Source: Robiginitomaculum sp.
Lineage (GTDB): Bacteria; Pseudomonadota; Alphaproteobacteria; Caulobacterales; Maricaulaceae
Length of the DNA stretch: 39,014 nt
Assembly: GCA_002733495.1 (NCBI GenBank)
Contig: NVVV01000067.1
Coordinates: forward strand, 1 to 39,014
Direction of reading: 5' to 3'
Below are positions 1 to 6,909 of the stretch, in pieces. The notes beneath the pieces were generated by a model. The model was not told where the DNA came from and did not search any database. It saw only the letters and a program-made list of their open reading frames with translations. A program made the translations under genes and the position numbers. Positions within the stretch are counted from its first letter, which is position 1. Every line of letters begins with the position of its first letter.

Positions 1-241
1 TAAATCAGCAATGCTAAAAACATTTAACCTTGAAACTGGTGAAAACGACGAAAGCCGAGAAGAGCAGCGAGATTTTAATTTAATTACTGCCGCACAGGTC
101 GATCAATTATACCCACTACTTTGTGATTCAAACGGGCAATACACTGAAAAAGGCTCTAAAGTTTGCCGCGCATTTAAGTTTCAAAACCTAAACGAAATTA
201 AATCTAAAAAGTTTGAAGAAATATTAAGGTTTGCATCGTGA
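1..241 (+). CDS. erf: ERF-family single-strand annealing protein, C-terminal part (5' end cut by window)
   Basis: The frame is open to the left edge of the window, so the first visible Met (position 11) is probably internal. Residues following it (MLKTFNLETGENDESR) resemble the 'K-A-x-L-K-T-F-x-L-E-T-G-E-x-D-E-S' segment found late in the ERF core, followed by a helical C-terminal tail. ERF proteins anneal single strands during phage recombination and genome circularisation. The gene overlaps the downstream YqaJ exonuclease start (GTGA), the usual partner. The matching N-terminus lies at 38920-39014, so the two are probably halves of one gene. Family call is from recognition of motifs, not from a search. 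Confidence 0.62.
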   Translation, partial: KSAMLKTFNLETGENDESREEQRDFNLITAAQVDQLYPLLCDSNGQYTEKGSKVCRAFKFQNLNEIKSKKFEEILRFAS

Positions 242-1011
242 TTATAATTGACCAAATAGAGCAAGGAACACCTGATTGGCACCGCGCCCGTGCTGGTGTT
301 ATCACAGCTAGCCGAGCAAGTGAATTTTCAAGTGAAGCAAAGCTTGCGCCAATGCCTAAAGATGTAATTTACGGCAAAGATTCAACAGGTCACACTTTTG
401 CATACAACGGCAACACCTATACAGGAGCCAATAAAACAAAGTTGCAGGATATTATAAGAGGTTGTTTGCCGCGAGTTTATGGTGATATGCGCCAAGGCTA
501 TATGGCTGAGTTAGTGGCGCAAATAGCTACCGGCTTAATTCCTGATCAAATGAGTTTTAAGCAATGTGAATGGGGCCACGACCACGAAGACCAAGCAAGA
601 GCATTTTTTGAATTAGAGCATGGCGTTGATGTAACTGTGCCAGCGTTTATTTACCGCGACAAAGAAAAGCGCTTTGGTATTTCACCTGACGGATTAATAA
701 CAGGTACAAAAATTGGACTTGAATTAAAGTGCCCGTTCACCAGTAAGGTATTTGTAGAGTTCGCCACATGCGACAAAATCAAAAAGGAGTACATTGAGCA
801 GTGCCAGTATTCAATGTGGGTGACGGGGTACGAGGGTTGGTATTTTGCCAACTATGACCCACGCATAACAACAAAGAAATTGCACTGGGTATTGATTGAA
901 CGCGACCAAGCATTCATGGATAAATATGACGAAGCAGAAAAAAACTTTGTTCGTGATATGGATTCGATGCTAGGTAAATTAGATTTAAAATTCGGCCAAC
1001 AATGGTCATAA
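238..1011 (+). CDS. YqaJ-like recombination exonuclease
   Basis: A 257-residue protein of the lambda-exonuclease/YqaJ nuclease superfamily, which resects DNA ends so that a single-strand annealing protein can pair them. The N-terminus has the family 'G-T-x-W-x-x-x-R-x-G-x-I-T-A-S' motif (residues 10-25). A 'W-G-x-x-x-E' segment follows at about 112-117. The catalytic D-ExK arrangement is visible as D151 (SPDG), E162 and K164 (LELKCP), and a late glutamine/tyrosine helix (YIEQCQYSMWV) completes the fold. The start is GTG, overlapping the stop of the ERF fragment, which implies coupled translation. Together with ERF upstream and the SSB-like gene downstream it forms a recombination operon. Confidence 0.85.
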   Translation: MIIIDQIEQGTPDWHRARAGVITASRASEFSSEAKLAPMPKDVIYGKDSTGHTFAYNGNTYTGANKTKLQDIIRGCLPRVYGDMRQGYMAELVAQIATGLIPDQMSFKQCEWGHDHEDQARAFFELEHGVDVTVPAFIYRDKEKRFGISPDGLITGTKIGLELKCPFTSKVFVEFATCDKIKKEYIEQCQYSMWVTGYEGWYFANYDPRITTKKLHWVLIERDQAFMDKYDEAEKNFVRDMDSMLGKLDLKFGQQWS

Positions 1012-1030
1012 ACAATAGGAAGTAAAGAAA

Positions 1031-1372
1031 ATGGCTCAACTAATTAAAAAAGAAAACATCACTATCGTAACCGGTACTTATACCGACAACCAAGGCAATG
1101 AGAAAAAGCGCTATAAAACGATTGCAGAGTTAATCACAATGAAAGGTGATGACGGCAGCGAGTATCAATTCGGTGAAATTTGGGGGCCGCATGGCGTGAC
1201 TAAGTTCAACGTTTACGCTCAAGAAGATAACAACAATAACCAGCAGAATAACAACCAAGGACAACAGCAGCAACAGCAAAACAACGGCGGGTTTCAGCAG
1301 ATGAACCAGCAACAAAATAACAACCAGCAGCAAAACAGCCATAACTTTAACAACAATCAAAACCGCAATTAA
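1031..1372 (+). CDS. SSB-like protein with long Q/N-rich tail
   Basis: 113 residues in two parts. Residues 1-65 hold beta-rich sequence with 'GTYTDNQGNEKKRYKTIAEL', a layout seen in small phage proteins thought to bind single-stranded DNA. Residues 66-113 are almost entirely asparagine and glutamine. A classical bacterial SSB has a disordered linker ending in an acidic tip; here the tail ends in NQNRN and no acidic tip exists. Its position directly after the ERF and exonuclease genes supports a recombination accessory role. The SSB function is an inference; the low-complexity tail is seen directly. Confidence 0.45.
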   Translation: MAQLIKKENITIVTGTYTDNQGNEKKRYKTIAELITMKGDDGSEYQFGEIWGPHGVTKFNVYAQEDNNNNQQNNNQGQQQQQQNNGGFQQMNQQQNNNQQQNSHNFNNNQNRN

Positions 1373-1385
1373 TTGAACTAACAAC

Positions 1386-1400
1386 GCCTCTACGTGAGGC
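1386..1400 (+). other. Small hairpin just before a ribosome binding site
   Basis: GCCTC-TACGT-GAGGC is a perfect 5-bp stem with a 5-nt loop, ending immediately before the AAGGAG ribosome binding site of the GTG-started gene at 1416. There is no T-tract, so it is not a terminator. It could modulate translation or RNA stability; that is inference. Confidence 0.4.
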
Positions 1401-1415
1401 AAGGAGAATATAATA

Positions 1416-1616
1416 GTGATTAATCGCCTTTATTTTATGAATGCTAAATGTACAGATTCTACAGGTTATTGCTATAACTCAAAAATAGGCTCTTACTCTT
1501 CGTTATTACCAAATACCAGCGAGGTTTTTAAGATTATGACTAATGAGTTAAAGGCGGAATTACTCGAAATGAGGCCTAGTGGTAATTTCGAAGTAGTATC
1601 ATTTAACAGAGTTTAA
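1416..1616 (+). CDS. Hypothetical protein
   Basis: 66 residues beginning at GTG, chosen because AAGGAG lies 9 nt upstream. No recognised domain: mixed small polar sequence, two cysteines near the N-terminus (AKCTDSTGYC) and a C-terminal 'FEVVSFNRV' strand-like end. Co-directional with the recombination genes upstream and part of a run of small early genes. It may alternatively begin at the internal ATG at 1437. Confidence 0.55.
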   Translation: MINRLYFMNAKCTDSTGYCYNSKIGSYSSLLPNTSEVFKIMTNELKAELLEMRPSGNFEVVSFNRV

Positions 1617-1632
1617 CCACCAAAGGAATAAC

Positions 1633-1818
1633 ATGAAACTCATCACAGCACGAGATAGCAAAAAGAAATGTAACGCGCCTTGGGGTTGTGGTGGGCGTAG
1701 AATACATGAAGGTAACAAATATTCAAAGCACAGGCGCGGCAAGCACTTATGTGAACCGTGTACACACAACGCTGAAGATGAATTATTCTTCCGCGAATTA
1801 ATTAAAAAGGTAGGGTAA
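1633..1818 (+). CDS. Small zinc-finger-like protein
   Basis: 61 residues, ATG preceded by AAAGGAATAAC. Two cysteine pairs (C-x5-C near residues 14-20 and CEPC near 40-43) and several histidines suggest a structural zinc site. The protein is basic. Typical of small phage early proteins that contact DNA or host proteins. Function unknown. Confidence 0.6.
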   Translation: MKLITARDSKKKCNAPWGCGGRRIHEGNKYSKHRRGKHLCEPCTHNAEDELFFRELIKKVG

Positions 1819-1918
1819 GCAATTGCCGTCATAACCACGGCGTTAAGTAGTAAGTGATAGCGAGACTGCTTTAAACGCTATGTTATGTGATGTATTGATT
1901 GATAACTGGAGAATGACA

Positions 1919-2101
1919 ATGAATAGGTTTGAAAAACAATTTTGTAAAGAAAAAATAAGTGGATACCTAATACCTAGGGTCAACGAAGGAATGGAGGCAG
2001 CCTTTAATCGAGCCAGGAAAGAGACTATAGATAACTATAAAAAATCAATAGAAAACCTTGAAAATTTCACTTATATAGAAATGATAAGCAAAGACACATA
2101 A
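1919..2101 (+). CDS. Hypothetical helical protein
   Basis: 60 residues beginning MNRFEKQFC. This ATG was chosen because GGAG sits 7 nt upstream; an ATG at 1913 is only one base from it and an upstream in-frame ATG at 1880 has no site. Predicted mostly alpha-helical and charged, without a known domain. The 100-nt gap before it contains two short inverted repeats (GCCGT/ACGGC at 1824-1841 and AGCG/CGCT at 1859-1879). Confidence 0.5.
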   Translation: MNRFEKQFCKEKISGYLIPRVNEGMEAAFNRARKETIDNYKKSIENLENFTYIEMISKDT

Positions 2102-2134
2102 CTGATAACTACAAGGCGGTACGTCCTTATCAGT
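2101..2134 (+). other. Intergenic stem-loop
   Basis: ACTGATAA (2101-2108) and TTATCAGT (2127-2134) form a perfect 8-bp stem; the stop codon of the previous gene ends on its first base. The 18-nt loop has weak further pairing. No U-tract follows, so it is not a standard terminator. It may protect the 3' end of the upstream message. Confidence 0.4.
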
Positions 2135-2166
2135 GAAGGTTAATAAAATTAAATAGAGGGTATAAC

Positions 2167-2559
2167 ATGGAATTTAAACTAATAACATTCAGCACAAACC
2201 TATGCACAATGGGCAAGCTATACAGTGAAGATAATGAATTAATATGCAGCACGTTCGAATTGCCTGACAGAAAGAATGCGGTAAACGTTAGTTGTATCCC
2301 TGCTGGTTCATATCCGCTTAAAATGATTGTTTCACCTAAGTATGGGCCAGTATATAAAGTTCATCATGTTCCAGGCAGAACTAACATTTTAATTCATACC
2401 GGCAATACCACTGATGATACTATGGGTTGTATAATGCCTTGTAGCAGCTATGGAAGATTAAATGGTAAGATTGCAGGGTTATCAAGTCGCAACGCTTACA
2501 TTAAGCTAATGGCAGTGCTTGAAGGCGGTACACACACGTTAACAATTGAGAGGTATTAA
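2167..2559 (+). CDS. DUF5675 family protein, candidate cell-wall-active lysis protein
   Basis: 130 residues matching the DUF5675 pattern: 'C-I-P-A-G-S-Y-P-L' near residue 42, then 'I-L-I-H-T-G-N-T-T-D-D-T-M-G-C-I' near 77-92. The His...Gly-Cys arrangement recalls the active site of L,D-transpeptidase (YkuD) folds, but the link is by resemblance only. It lies two bases upstream of a 3TM holin and no canonical endolysin was found elsewhere in the window, so a role in wall degradation is plausible. No signal peptide is visible. Family call is fairly sure, function is inference. Confidence 0.7.
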   Translation: MEFKLITFSTNLCTMGKLYSEDNELICSTFELPDRKNAVNVSCIPAGSYPLKMIVSPKYGPVYKVHHVPGRTNILIHTGNTTDDTMGCIMPCSSYGRLNGKIAGLSSRNAYIKLMAVLEGGTHTLTIERY

Positions 2560-2561
2560 TT

Positions 2562-2951
2562 ATGAATCCAATGGCGATATTTGATTTCGGATCAACACTG
2601 TTAGATAAGTTTTTCCCTGACAAAGACGAAGCAGCAAAAGCAAAGGTAAAACTCATTGAAATGCAAATGAATGGTGAGCTATCTAAATTACAAGTTAGCG
2701 CTGGTATTATTACGGCAGAAGCAAAGAGCGAGCACTTTTTAGTTGCAGCATGGCGACCTATTACAATGCTGGTATTTGTTTTTATCATTGCTAACAACTA
2801 TATTATTTACCCTTACCTGTCGTTATTTTGGGATAATGCGCCATCATTAAAGATACCGCCGGATATGTGGGATTTATTAAAAATTGGTATAGGTGGCTAT
2901 ACTGTAGGGCGAACAGTTGAGAAAGCAGTTAAAAGTTACAAAGGCAACTAA
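2562..2951 (+). CDS. Holin, 3TM (gene-transfer-agent type)
   Basis: 129 residues of the 3TM holin family (GTA_holin_3TM). An N-terminal amphipathic region (residues 1-60) precedes the signature 'AAWRPITMLVFVFIIANNY', which starts the first strong membrane segment. A second hydrophobic segment follows (YPYLSLFW), and a third lies at 'LLKIGIGGYTVGRTVEK', near the C-terminus. It acts in the inner membrane to time lysis. It follows the DUF5675 gene with 2 bp spacing and its stop overlaps the next ATG (TAATG), indicating a lysis operon. Confidence 0.8.
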   Translation: MNPMAIFDFGSTLLDKFFPDKDEAAKAKVKLIEMQMNGELSKLQVSAGIITAEAKSEHFLVAAWRPITMLVFVFIIANNYIIYPYLSLFWDNAPSLKIPPDMWDLLKIGIGGYTVGRTVEKAVKSYKGN

Positions 2952-3043
2952 TGGACCGCCCTATCTACACCAACAAAAGGAAGCCCGCTAAATCAAAGCG
3001 GGTTATTCCTAAGCCTAAACGTGATACAATTGAGTGCCCGTAA
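2951..3043 (+). CDS. Very small basic protein
   Basis: 30 residues beginning MDRPIYTNKRKP, rich in Lys, Arg and Pro and ending in IECP. The ATG overlaps the holin stop (TAATG) and the next ATG follows the stop by 3 nt, so the frame bridges two genes in a tight operon. Its reality rests on this packing; no function is known. Confidence 0.4.
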   Translation: MDRPIYTNKRKPAKSKRVIPKPKRDTIECP

Positions 3044-3046
3044 CTA

Positions 3047-3556
3047 ATGGATATATTCGTATGGTTTCTACAAAAAAACGCAAGCGCTCTAGCGGTAGTA
3101 CAAAGTCAAAATAGTTTAGTGTTCATTGCTTATTTTATCTTGGCTACATCAATCAAAAGAGCTTCCTTTATGGCGGCTTTTTTTATGAGTTGCATGTTAT
3201 TTGAAATGGAATTATTCGATCCGTTAAGTGAGGCTAGCTTATACCTGTTAACCTTTGCAACTTACTCTTACGTAATCACTTGTAAGAGCTTGACATGTAT
3301 TCAGCGTATGGGCTGTGGTACAATATTAATCCTTTCTCTTACATTAGCTTACGACGCTTACTTTTACGGACTTGGTGGGGTATATGGTGAAGCTGAAACA
3401 GTTATTTATAACAATATCGAATATCTTGCTTTGTGTTCTCATATTATCTTTATCAGTACGCTTACTCCTTACAGGCGAATTGGTAACAGTATCGGACGTT
3501 TCGTTGATTCTATTTTGTTGCTCTCGCGCAATAGTGCTTATTTCATGCCTATTTGA
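3047..3556 (+). CDS. Polytopic membrane protein of the lysis region
   Basis: 169 residues with about four or five hydrophobic segments (roughly 20-36, 41-56, 63-78, 90-108 and 125-138). No recognised family. It lacks a clear ribosome binding site and is probably translated by coupling to the small gene before it. Its last 170 bases are shared, in another frame, with a second possible membrane protein. It may take part in lysis control or superinfection immunity; both are guesses from position and topology. Confidence 0.6.
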   Translation: MDIFVWFLQKNASALAVVQSQNSLVFIAYFILATSIKRASFMAAFFMSCMLFEMELFDPLSEASLYLLTFATYSYVITCKSLTCIQRMGCGTILILSLTLAYDAYFYGLGGVYGEAETVIYNNIEYLALCSHIIFISTLTPYRRIGNSIGRFVDSILLLSRNSAYFMPI

Positions 3557-3617
3557 TATAATACTGTTATGGACAGCTAACCGAACTAAAAAAGATGGCA
3601 AAAGAGATAACAACTAG
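3384..3617 (+). CDS. Overlapping two-TM holin-like membrane protein (possible)
   Basis: 77 residues from the ATG at 3384; in-frame GTG (3375) and TTG (3372) starts are also possible. Topology is that of a class II holin: short basic N-terminus, TM1 (about residues 5-26), short loop (TGELVTVSDVS), TM2 (about 38-60) and a charged, basic tail (NRTKKDGKRDNN). It overlaps the 3' third of the upstream membrane gene in a different frame and runs 23 bases into the next gene. That next gene has no strong ribosome binding site and would benefit from translation through this frame. The overlap could also be chance, because hydrophobic codons in one frame favour them in another. Confidence 0.4.
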   Translation: MVKLKQLFITISNILLCVLILSLSVRLLLTGELVTVSDVSLILFCCSRAIVLISCLFDIILLWTANRTKKDGKRDNN

Positions 3618-3918
3618 CGAGCTTTTACTGATTATCGACGGGCGCGACAAGCACACACAAGATAAGTTTTCAGAGATAGCCGAAACACAAAAAGAAGTAG
3701 CTGTTGCATTAAAAGAAATATGCAGTCATATAATTGTTAGCGGCGAAGATAGAAAACATGATGCAGACTTTAAGCGCGAGGTTAAATCTCATATTAAATT
3801 TGCAGAACCAATACTTTTTAAAGCTAAAGACCATCAAGCAGTCAGGGCCAAAGTATTAATCGGGGTAATATCCTTTTTAATCGTTGGCGTATTAGGCGCA
3901 TTCTTTAAGTTCAGTTAA
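3595..3918 (+). CDS. XhlA-like protein: helical domain with C-terminal membrane anchor
   Basis: 107 residues. Residues 1-80 are charged and helical with coiled-coil character. Residues 84-105 form one strong membrane segment (VLIGVISFLIVGVLGAFF). This layout is that of hemolysin XhlA-type phage proteins, which cooperate with holins, but sequence identity to that family is not established. It sits in the lysis block and overlaps the two-TM frame before it. Confidence 0.5.
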   Translation: MAKEITTSELLLIIDGRDKHTQDKFSEIAETQKEVAVALKEICSHIIVSGEDRKHDADFKREVKSHIKFAEPILFKAKDHQAVRAKVLIGVISFLIVGVLGAFFKFS

Positions 3919-3953
3919 CAATCAATCACAGTGTAATAACATAAGGTTAAACC

Positions 3954-4286
3954 ATGAACGATCTCCAAGGGCACCAGCAAACACAATTCCTAATAAACCA
4001 AAAGGCAACAAGCTCAAGTGTTGCTTCGTCAATATCAAGGCTTAATAATGATTTGTCAGCCGCTTTAGAGCATCAAGCATACGCTCGTAAAAACCCCGAT
4101 AGCAATGTTGATTCTAGCCTTTTATCTGCGATAAATATCGGTGTTGATCAGTTGTTATTGCAATACTCAGAAGTTGATGCAAAGCGAGTTGATTTATTAG
4201 CGGTTAAGTCTGGCACTATGGCCGTTGATGAGTTAATTGCGAAATACAATATTGATTTAGTCGCATACTCTAACGCGCTAATCTAA
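3954..4286 (+). CDS. Hypothetical helical protein upstream of virion gene
   Basis: 110 residues, ATG preceded by AAGGTTAAACC. Gln/Ser/Ala-rich and mostly helical (LNNDLSAALEHQAY, DELIAKYNIDLVAYSNALI), suggestive of a small structural or chaperone-like protein. Its stop overlaps the start of the large virion gene (TAATG), so the two are probably made together. No domain recognised. Confidence 0.6.
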   Translation: MNDLQGHQQTQFLINQKATSSSVASSISRLNNDLSAALEHQAYARKNPDSNVDSSLLSAINIGVDQLLLQYSEVDAKRVDLLAVKSGTMAVDELIAKYNIDLVAYSNALI

Positions 4287-5938
4287 TGGCTTTCGGGTTT
4301 ACTTATACGCTACCAACTATAGCGGGTAGTCACACAGGCGCACCCATACTGTTAAAAACGGTAGATTTCCCGCCATCTGCAATTGACGGAACTGCTAACT
4401 CGTTAACTAACGGCGGCGGTAGTTTAATTGCATACACTGACAATACAAAAACGACCAGGCTGTCTGTTGATGTTGTTCGGCTTGTATCTGGTGGATCTCC
4501 TTACGCTAGGGTATGGGTAAAAATACCCACAGCAGCAACCAGTAACACTATATTTATAGAAAACGATGATACGCAGACCAATCAACCTGCATTCGGCGCA
4601 GCTTTCGGGCGGAATAGTGTGTGGTCTGATTTTGAGCTAGTAATACATGGTGACAATAACACGCCTGTAGATTCAACAGGTAATCACACAGTATCAACAA
4701 ACGGATCACCATCAATAACAAGTACAGCGATAGGTGATGGCATATCAATTAACTCAGGTAATGCTGGGGGGACTGCGGCTCAATGGGTTAGAGCTGTTGG
4801 CACAATTGCAACTTCAACAACTGATATATACCAAGCTGTAAACGTAGATTTAAGATCGGCGGCTACTGGTCAAAAGGTAATTGATTTATACAATAATTCA
4901 GGGGGCGGCAGTGGTAGCGTAGATTATGTTGACACTAGCGGGTCAAACTTTCGCGGGGTTCTGAATAATAGCGGGTCTTTTATTGCCTCGTCTTCATCAG
5001 GAACAGGCATACAAAGATGCACACAGTTTACCGACACAAACCAAAGGTTATTAAAAGATGGCTCATTGGTGGCTTCATCATCTAAGCCAGGTTCTTTTAA
5101 CACCTACGATTCTTTGGTTATAGGTAAGAACGGAGCCAGCAACGACCAAGCAGCAGACTTAATAATTGTCGATTACTTCTACGGGGAATTTACAGCAAGC
5201 GTAAACCTTGATTTATTATTTGCTGATAACCAGTTATCAACCACTGCTTGGGGTTCGGTTGGCTCATGGGTTGACCCTAGTGGTGGAGGTATATCTCTAT
5301 CAGTAGATAGCGGCAGTTATTCTTTAACTGGTACTGACGTATCAATTACAACGCAAACAAATATTACTGCTAATAATGGTGTTTACTCGCTAACGGGCAC
5401 TAACTTAAGTTTGTTAGCTCAGTTAAATATAACGACAACATCGGGTAGTTACTCGCTAACCGGCTCGCAAGTAAGCTTAATAGCCGCTAGAGAGTTATTA
5501 ATTGATAGTGGTAGTTATAATCTAACAGGGACAAACGTAACCCTAATTTATACCCCGGGCGGAGGCGGTGAAATACTTGTTATTGATAGTGGTGTTTATT
5601 CGCTTGTCGGTGATGAGGTTATACTCAGAGCAGAATTATCAATTATAGCTAGTAGCGGTGATTATTTATTAGCGGGAACAAATACTAATATCTTATTTAA
5701 CGGTAAGGTGGTTGCAGATACTAATAGCTACCTGCTAACAGGCACTAATATAAATGTATTTGCTAACTATGGTATAATTGCACAAACAACAAATTATTCA
5801 TTAACAGGTTCGACTGTAACGCTTAGGTATTCGGGTGATACTAGTCAAACAATAGGTGTGGTCACTGCTGGTTTTGCAATTGACAAATACAGCTCAAACT
5901 TTAAACCAAGCACTATAACGGTAACTTTTAAGGGTTAA
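4286..5938 (+). CDS. Virion surface protein: DUF2341-like, LamG-like, then eight short repeats
   Basis: 550 residues. Residues 20-120 resemble DUF2341 (beta sandwich with 'ARVWVKIPTAATSNTIFIENDD' split by short insertions). Residues 115-320 look like a concanavalin/LamG domain ('DFELVIHGDNN ... DSTGNH' and 'LIVDYFYGEF'). Residues 336-516 carry eight copies of a 20-30 residue unit with core 'S-G-x-Y-S-L-T-G-T-x-V-x-L'. The last 30 residues are unique. Such repeat tails occur in phage head-decoration and fibre proteins that extend from the particle. Carbohydrate binding is likely for the LamG part. No signal peptide, as expected for a virion protein. Confidence 0.6.
   Translation: MAFGFTYTLPTIAGSHTGAPILLKTVDFPPSAIDGTANSLTNGGGSLIAYTDNTKTTRLSVDVVRLVSGGSPYARVWVKIPTAATSNTIFIENDDTQTNQPAFGAAFGRNSVWSDFELVIHGDNNTPVDSTGNHTVSTNGSPSITSTAIGDGISINSGNAGGTAAQWVRAVGTIATSTTDIYQAVNVDLRSAATGQKVIDLYNNSGGGSGSVDYVDTSGSNFRGVLNNSGSFIASSSSGTGIQRCTQFTDTNQRLLKDGSLVASSSKPGSFNTYDSLVIGKNGASNDQAADLIIVDYFYGEFTASVNLDLLFADNQLSTTAWGSVGSWVDPSGGGISLSVDSGSYSLTGTDVSITTQTNITANNGVYSLTGTNLSLLAQLNITTTSGSYSLTGSQVSLIAARELLIDSGSYNLTGTNVTLIYTPGGGGEILVIDSGVYSLVGDEVILRAELSIIASSGDYLLAGTNTNILFNGKVVADTNSYLLTGTNINVFANYGIIAQTTNYSLTGSTVTLRYSGDTSQTIGVVTAGFAIDKYSSNFKPSTITVTFKG
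5291..5835 (+). repeat. Eight degenerate repeats coding SGxYSLTGTxVxL units
   Basis: Eight consecutive units code for the cores SGSYSLTGTDVSI, NGVYSLTGTNLSL, SGSYSLTGSQVSL, SGSYNLTGTNVTL, SGVYSLVGDEVIL, SGDYLLAGTNTNI, TNSYLLTGTNINV and TNYSLTGSTVTL. DNA identity between units is low, so they are old. A glycine run separates units 4 and 5. Confidence 0.8.
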
Positions 5939-5940
5939 CA

Positions 5941-6357
5941 ATGGCAGCATATAATAAGTACGATCAAACGATAGCGGATGTATTCAACAAGAAGCATGAT
6001 TTTAGCTCAGATACATTTAAATACGCACTATCAAACACAGTACCAAGCGTGGCAGATAATACACTGGCTCAAGTATCAGAAATAGCGGCGGGTAATGGTT
6101 ATACTGCTGGTGGTAATACTGTCGGTGTTACTAGCTCAACTCAAACAGGTGGAACATTATCAGTTGTACCCACTGCTGATGTAGTATTTACCGCTTCAGG
6201 TGGTTCAATAGGGCCATTTCAGTATGTAGCGTTCTATAATTCAACTCCGGCGGGTGGTTTAACTGTTAGTTATTTTGACAGAGGTTCAGCGGTAACGTTA
6301 TTGGATGGTGAAACATTCACGGTAGACGTTCAAGCAACACTATTTACAGCGAGCTAA
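5941..6357 (+). CDS. Small phage virion-associated protein
   Basis: 138 residues, starting 2 bp after the previous stop. The layout 'MAAYNKYDQTIADVFNKKHD', then 'TFKYALSNTVP' and 'EIAAGNGYTAGG' belongs to a conserved phage protein family found among structural genes and often left unnamed. It is beta-rich after residue 60. A decoration or tail-associated role is inferred from position beside the repeat protein. Confidence 0.55.
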   Translation: MAAYNKYDQTIADVFNKKHDFSSDTFKYALSNTVPSVADNTLAQVSEIAAGNGYTAGGNTVGVTSSTQTGGTLSVVPTADVVFTASGGSIGPFQYVAFYNSTPAGGLTVSYFDRGSAVTLLDGETFTVDVQATLFTAS

Positions 6358-6376
6358 GAATAAAAATACAGCCTCG

Positions 6377-6476
6377 GTGAATAGATATACAATAAATTAT
6401 AAATATTCACGGGGCTAATGAATAAAGCACTGAATAAACTTCCCTCAGTACATATATAAACAACCCTTGCGGGGTT
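6377..6476 (+). other. Intergenic stem-loops before terminase
   Basis: GTGAATA (6377-6383) pairs with TATTCAC (6404-6410) around an AT-only loop, and AACCC/GGGTT (6462-6476) forms a second small hairpin. GGGCTAATGA occurs twice (about 6412 and 6490), once before a 13-codon reading frame at 6419 and once at the terminase start. No T-tract is present. The region may hold the leader of the terminase message. Confidence 0.3.
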
Positions 6477-6495
6477 AACATCAAAGGCAGGGCTA

Positions 6496-6909
6496 ATGAT
6501 GGCAGATGTAAAAGTTTCACCCAAAGAAGAGAAATTCGCACAGGCGATAATTAATACTGCTGGCGATAAGGTCAAAGCCTACAAGGCTGCGGGTTATAGC
6601 TTAAAGCTCACAGCTCCTCAAATGTCCACACAAGCAGACAAAATCTACAATAGACCTAATGTAAGCCTAAGAATAAAACAACTCCAAAAAATAGAGTTAA
6701 CGGTTATTGTAGCCACTAAAGAAGATAAGCTATTAATACTTGAAAAGGTAATTAAGGCTTGCTCAGTTGTTGATGAAGAAAAAGGAATGATAAACGCCCC
6801 TTCAGTAATCGCAGCAATCAAAGAGCACAATGTTATGCAAGGCGATAACGCCCCTATCGAAGTGTCAAACAAACACGCAATAGTAAAAGCTGATGAACTT
6901 GACTGGTAA
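6496..6909 (+). CDS. terS: Terminase small subunit
   Basis: 137 residues of the Terminase_2 family. It opens with 'K-V-S-P-K-E-E-K-F-A-Q-A-I-I' and 'D-K-V-K-A-Y-K-A-A-G-Y', the helix-turn-helix that binds the packaging site, followed by 'ADKIYNRPNVSLRIKQLQ'. Residues 60-137 form the oligomerisation region. AAAGG lies 8 nt before the first ATG; a second ATG follows at once. It overlaps the large subunit gene by 17 bp. It selects viral DNA and feeds it to the motor subunit. Confidence 0.85.
   Translation: MMADVKVSPKEEKFAQAIINTAGDKVKAYKAAGYSLKLTAPQMSTQADKIYNRPNVSLRIKQLQKIELTVIVATKEDKLLILEKVIKACSVVDEEKGMINAPSVIAAIKEHNVMQGDNAPIEVSNKHAIVKADELDW

Noticed and set aside
1130..1402. Antisense frame opposite the Q/N-rich gene
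   Set aside because: Its Leu/Val-rich sequence is just the complement of CAG/CAA/AAC codons.
3344..3613. Antisense frame over the overlapping membrane genes
   Set aside because: Opposite to three rightward frames, no ribosome site or promoter.
6419..6460. 13-codon frame before the terminase gene
   Set aside because: Preceded by GGGG and ATG but too short to support; could be a leader peptide.
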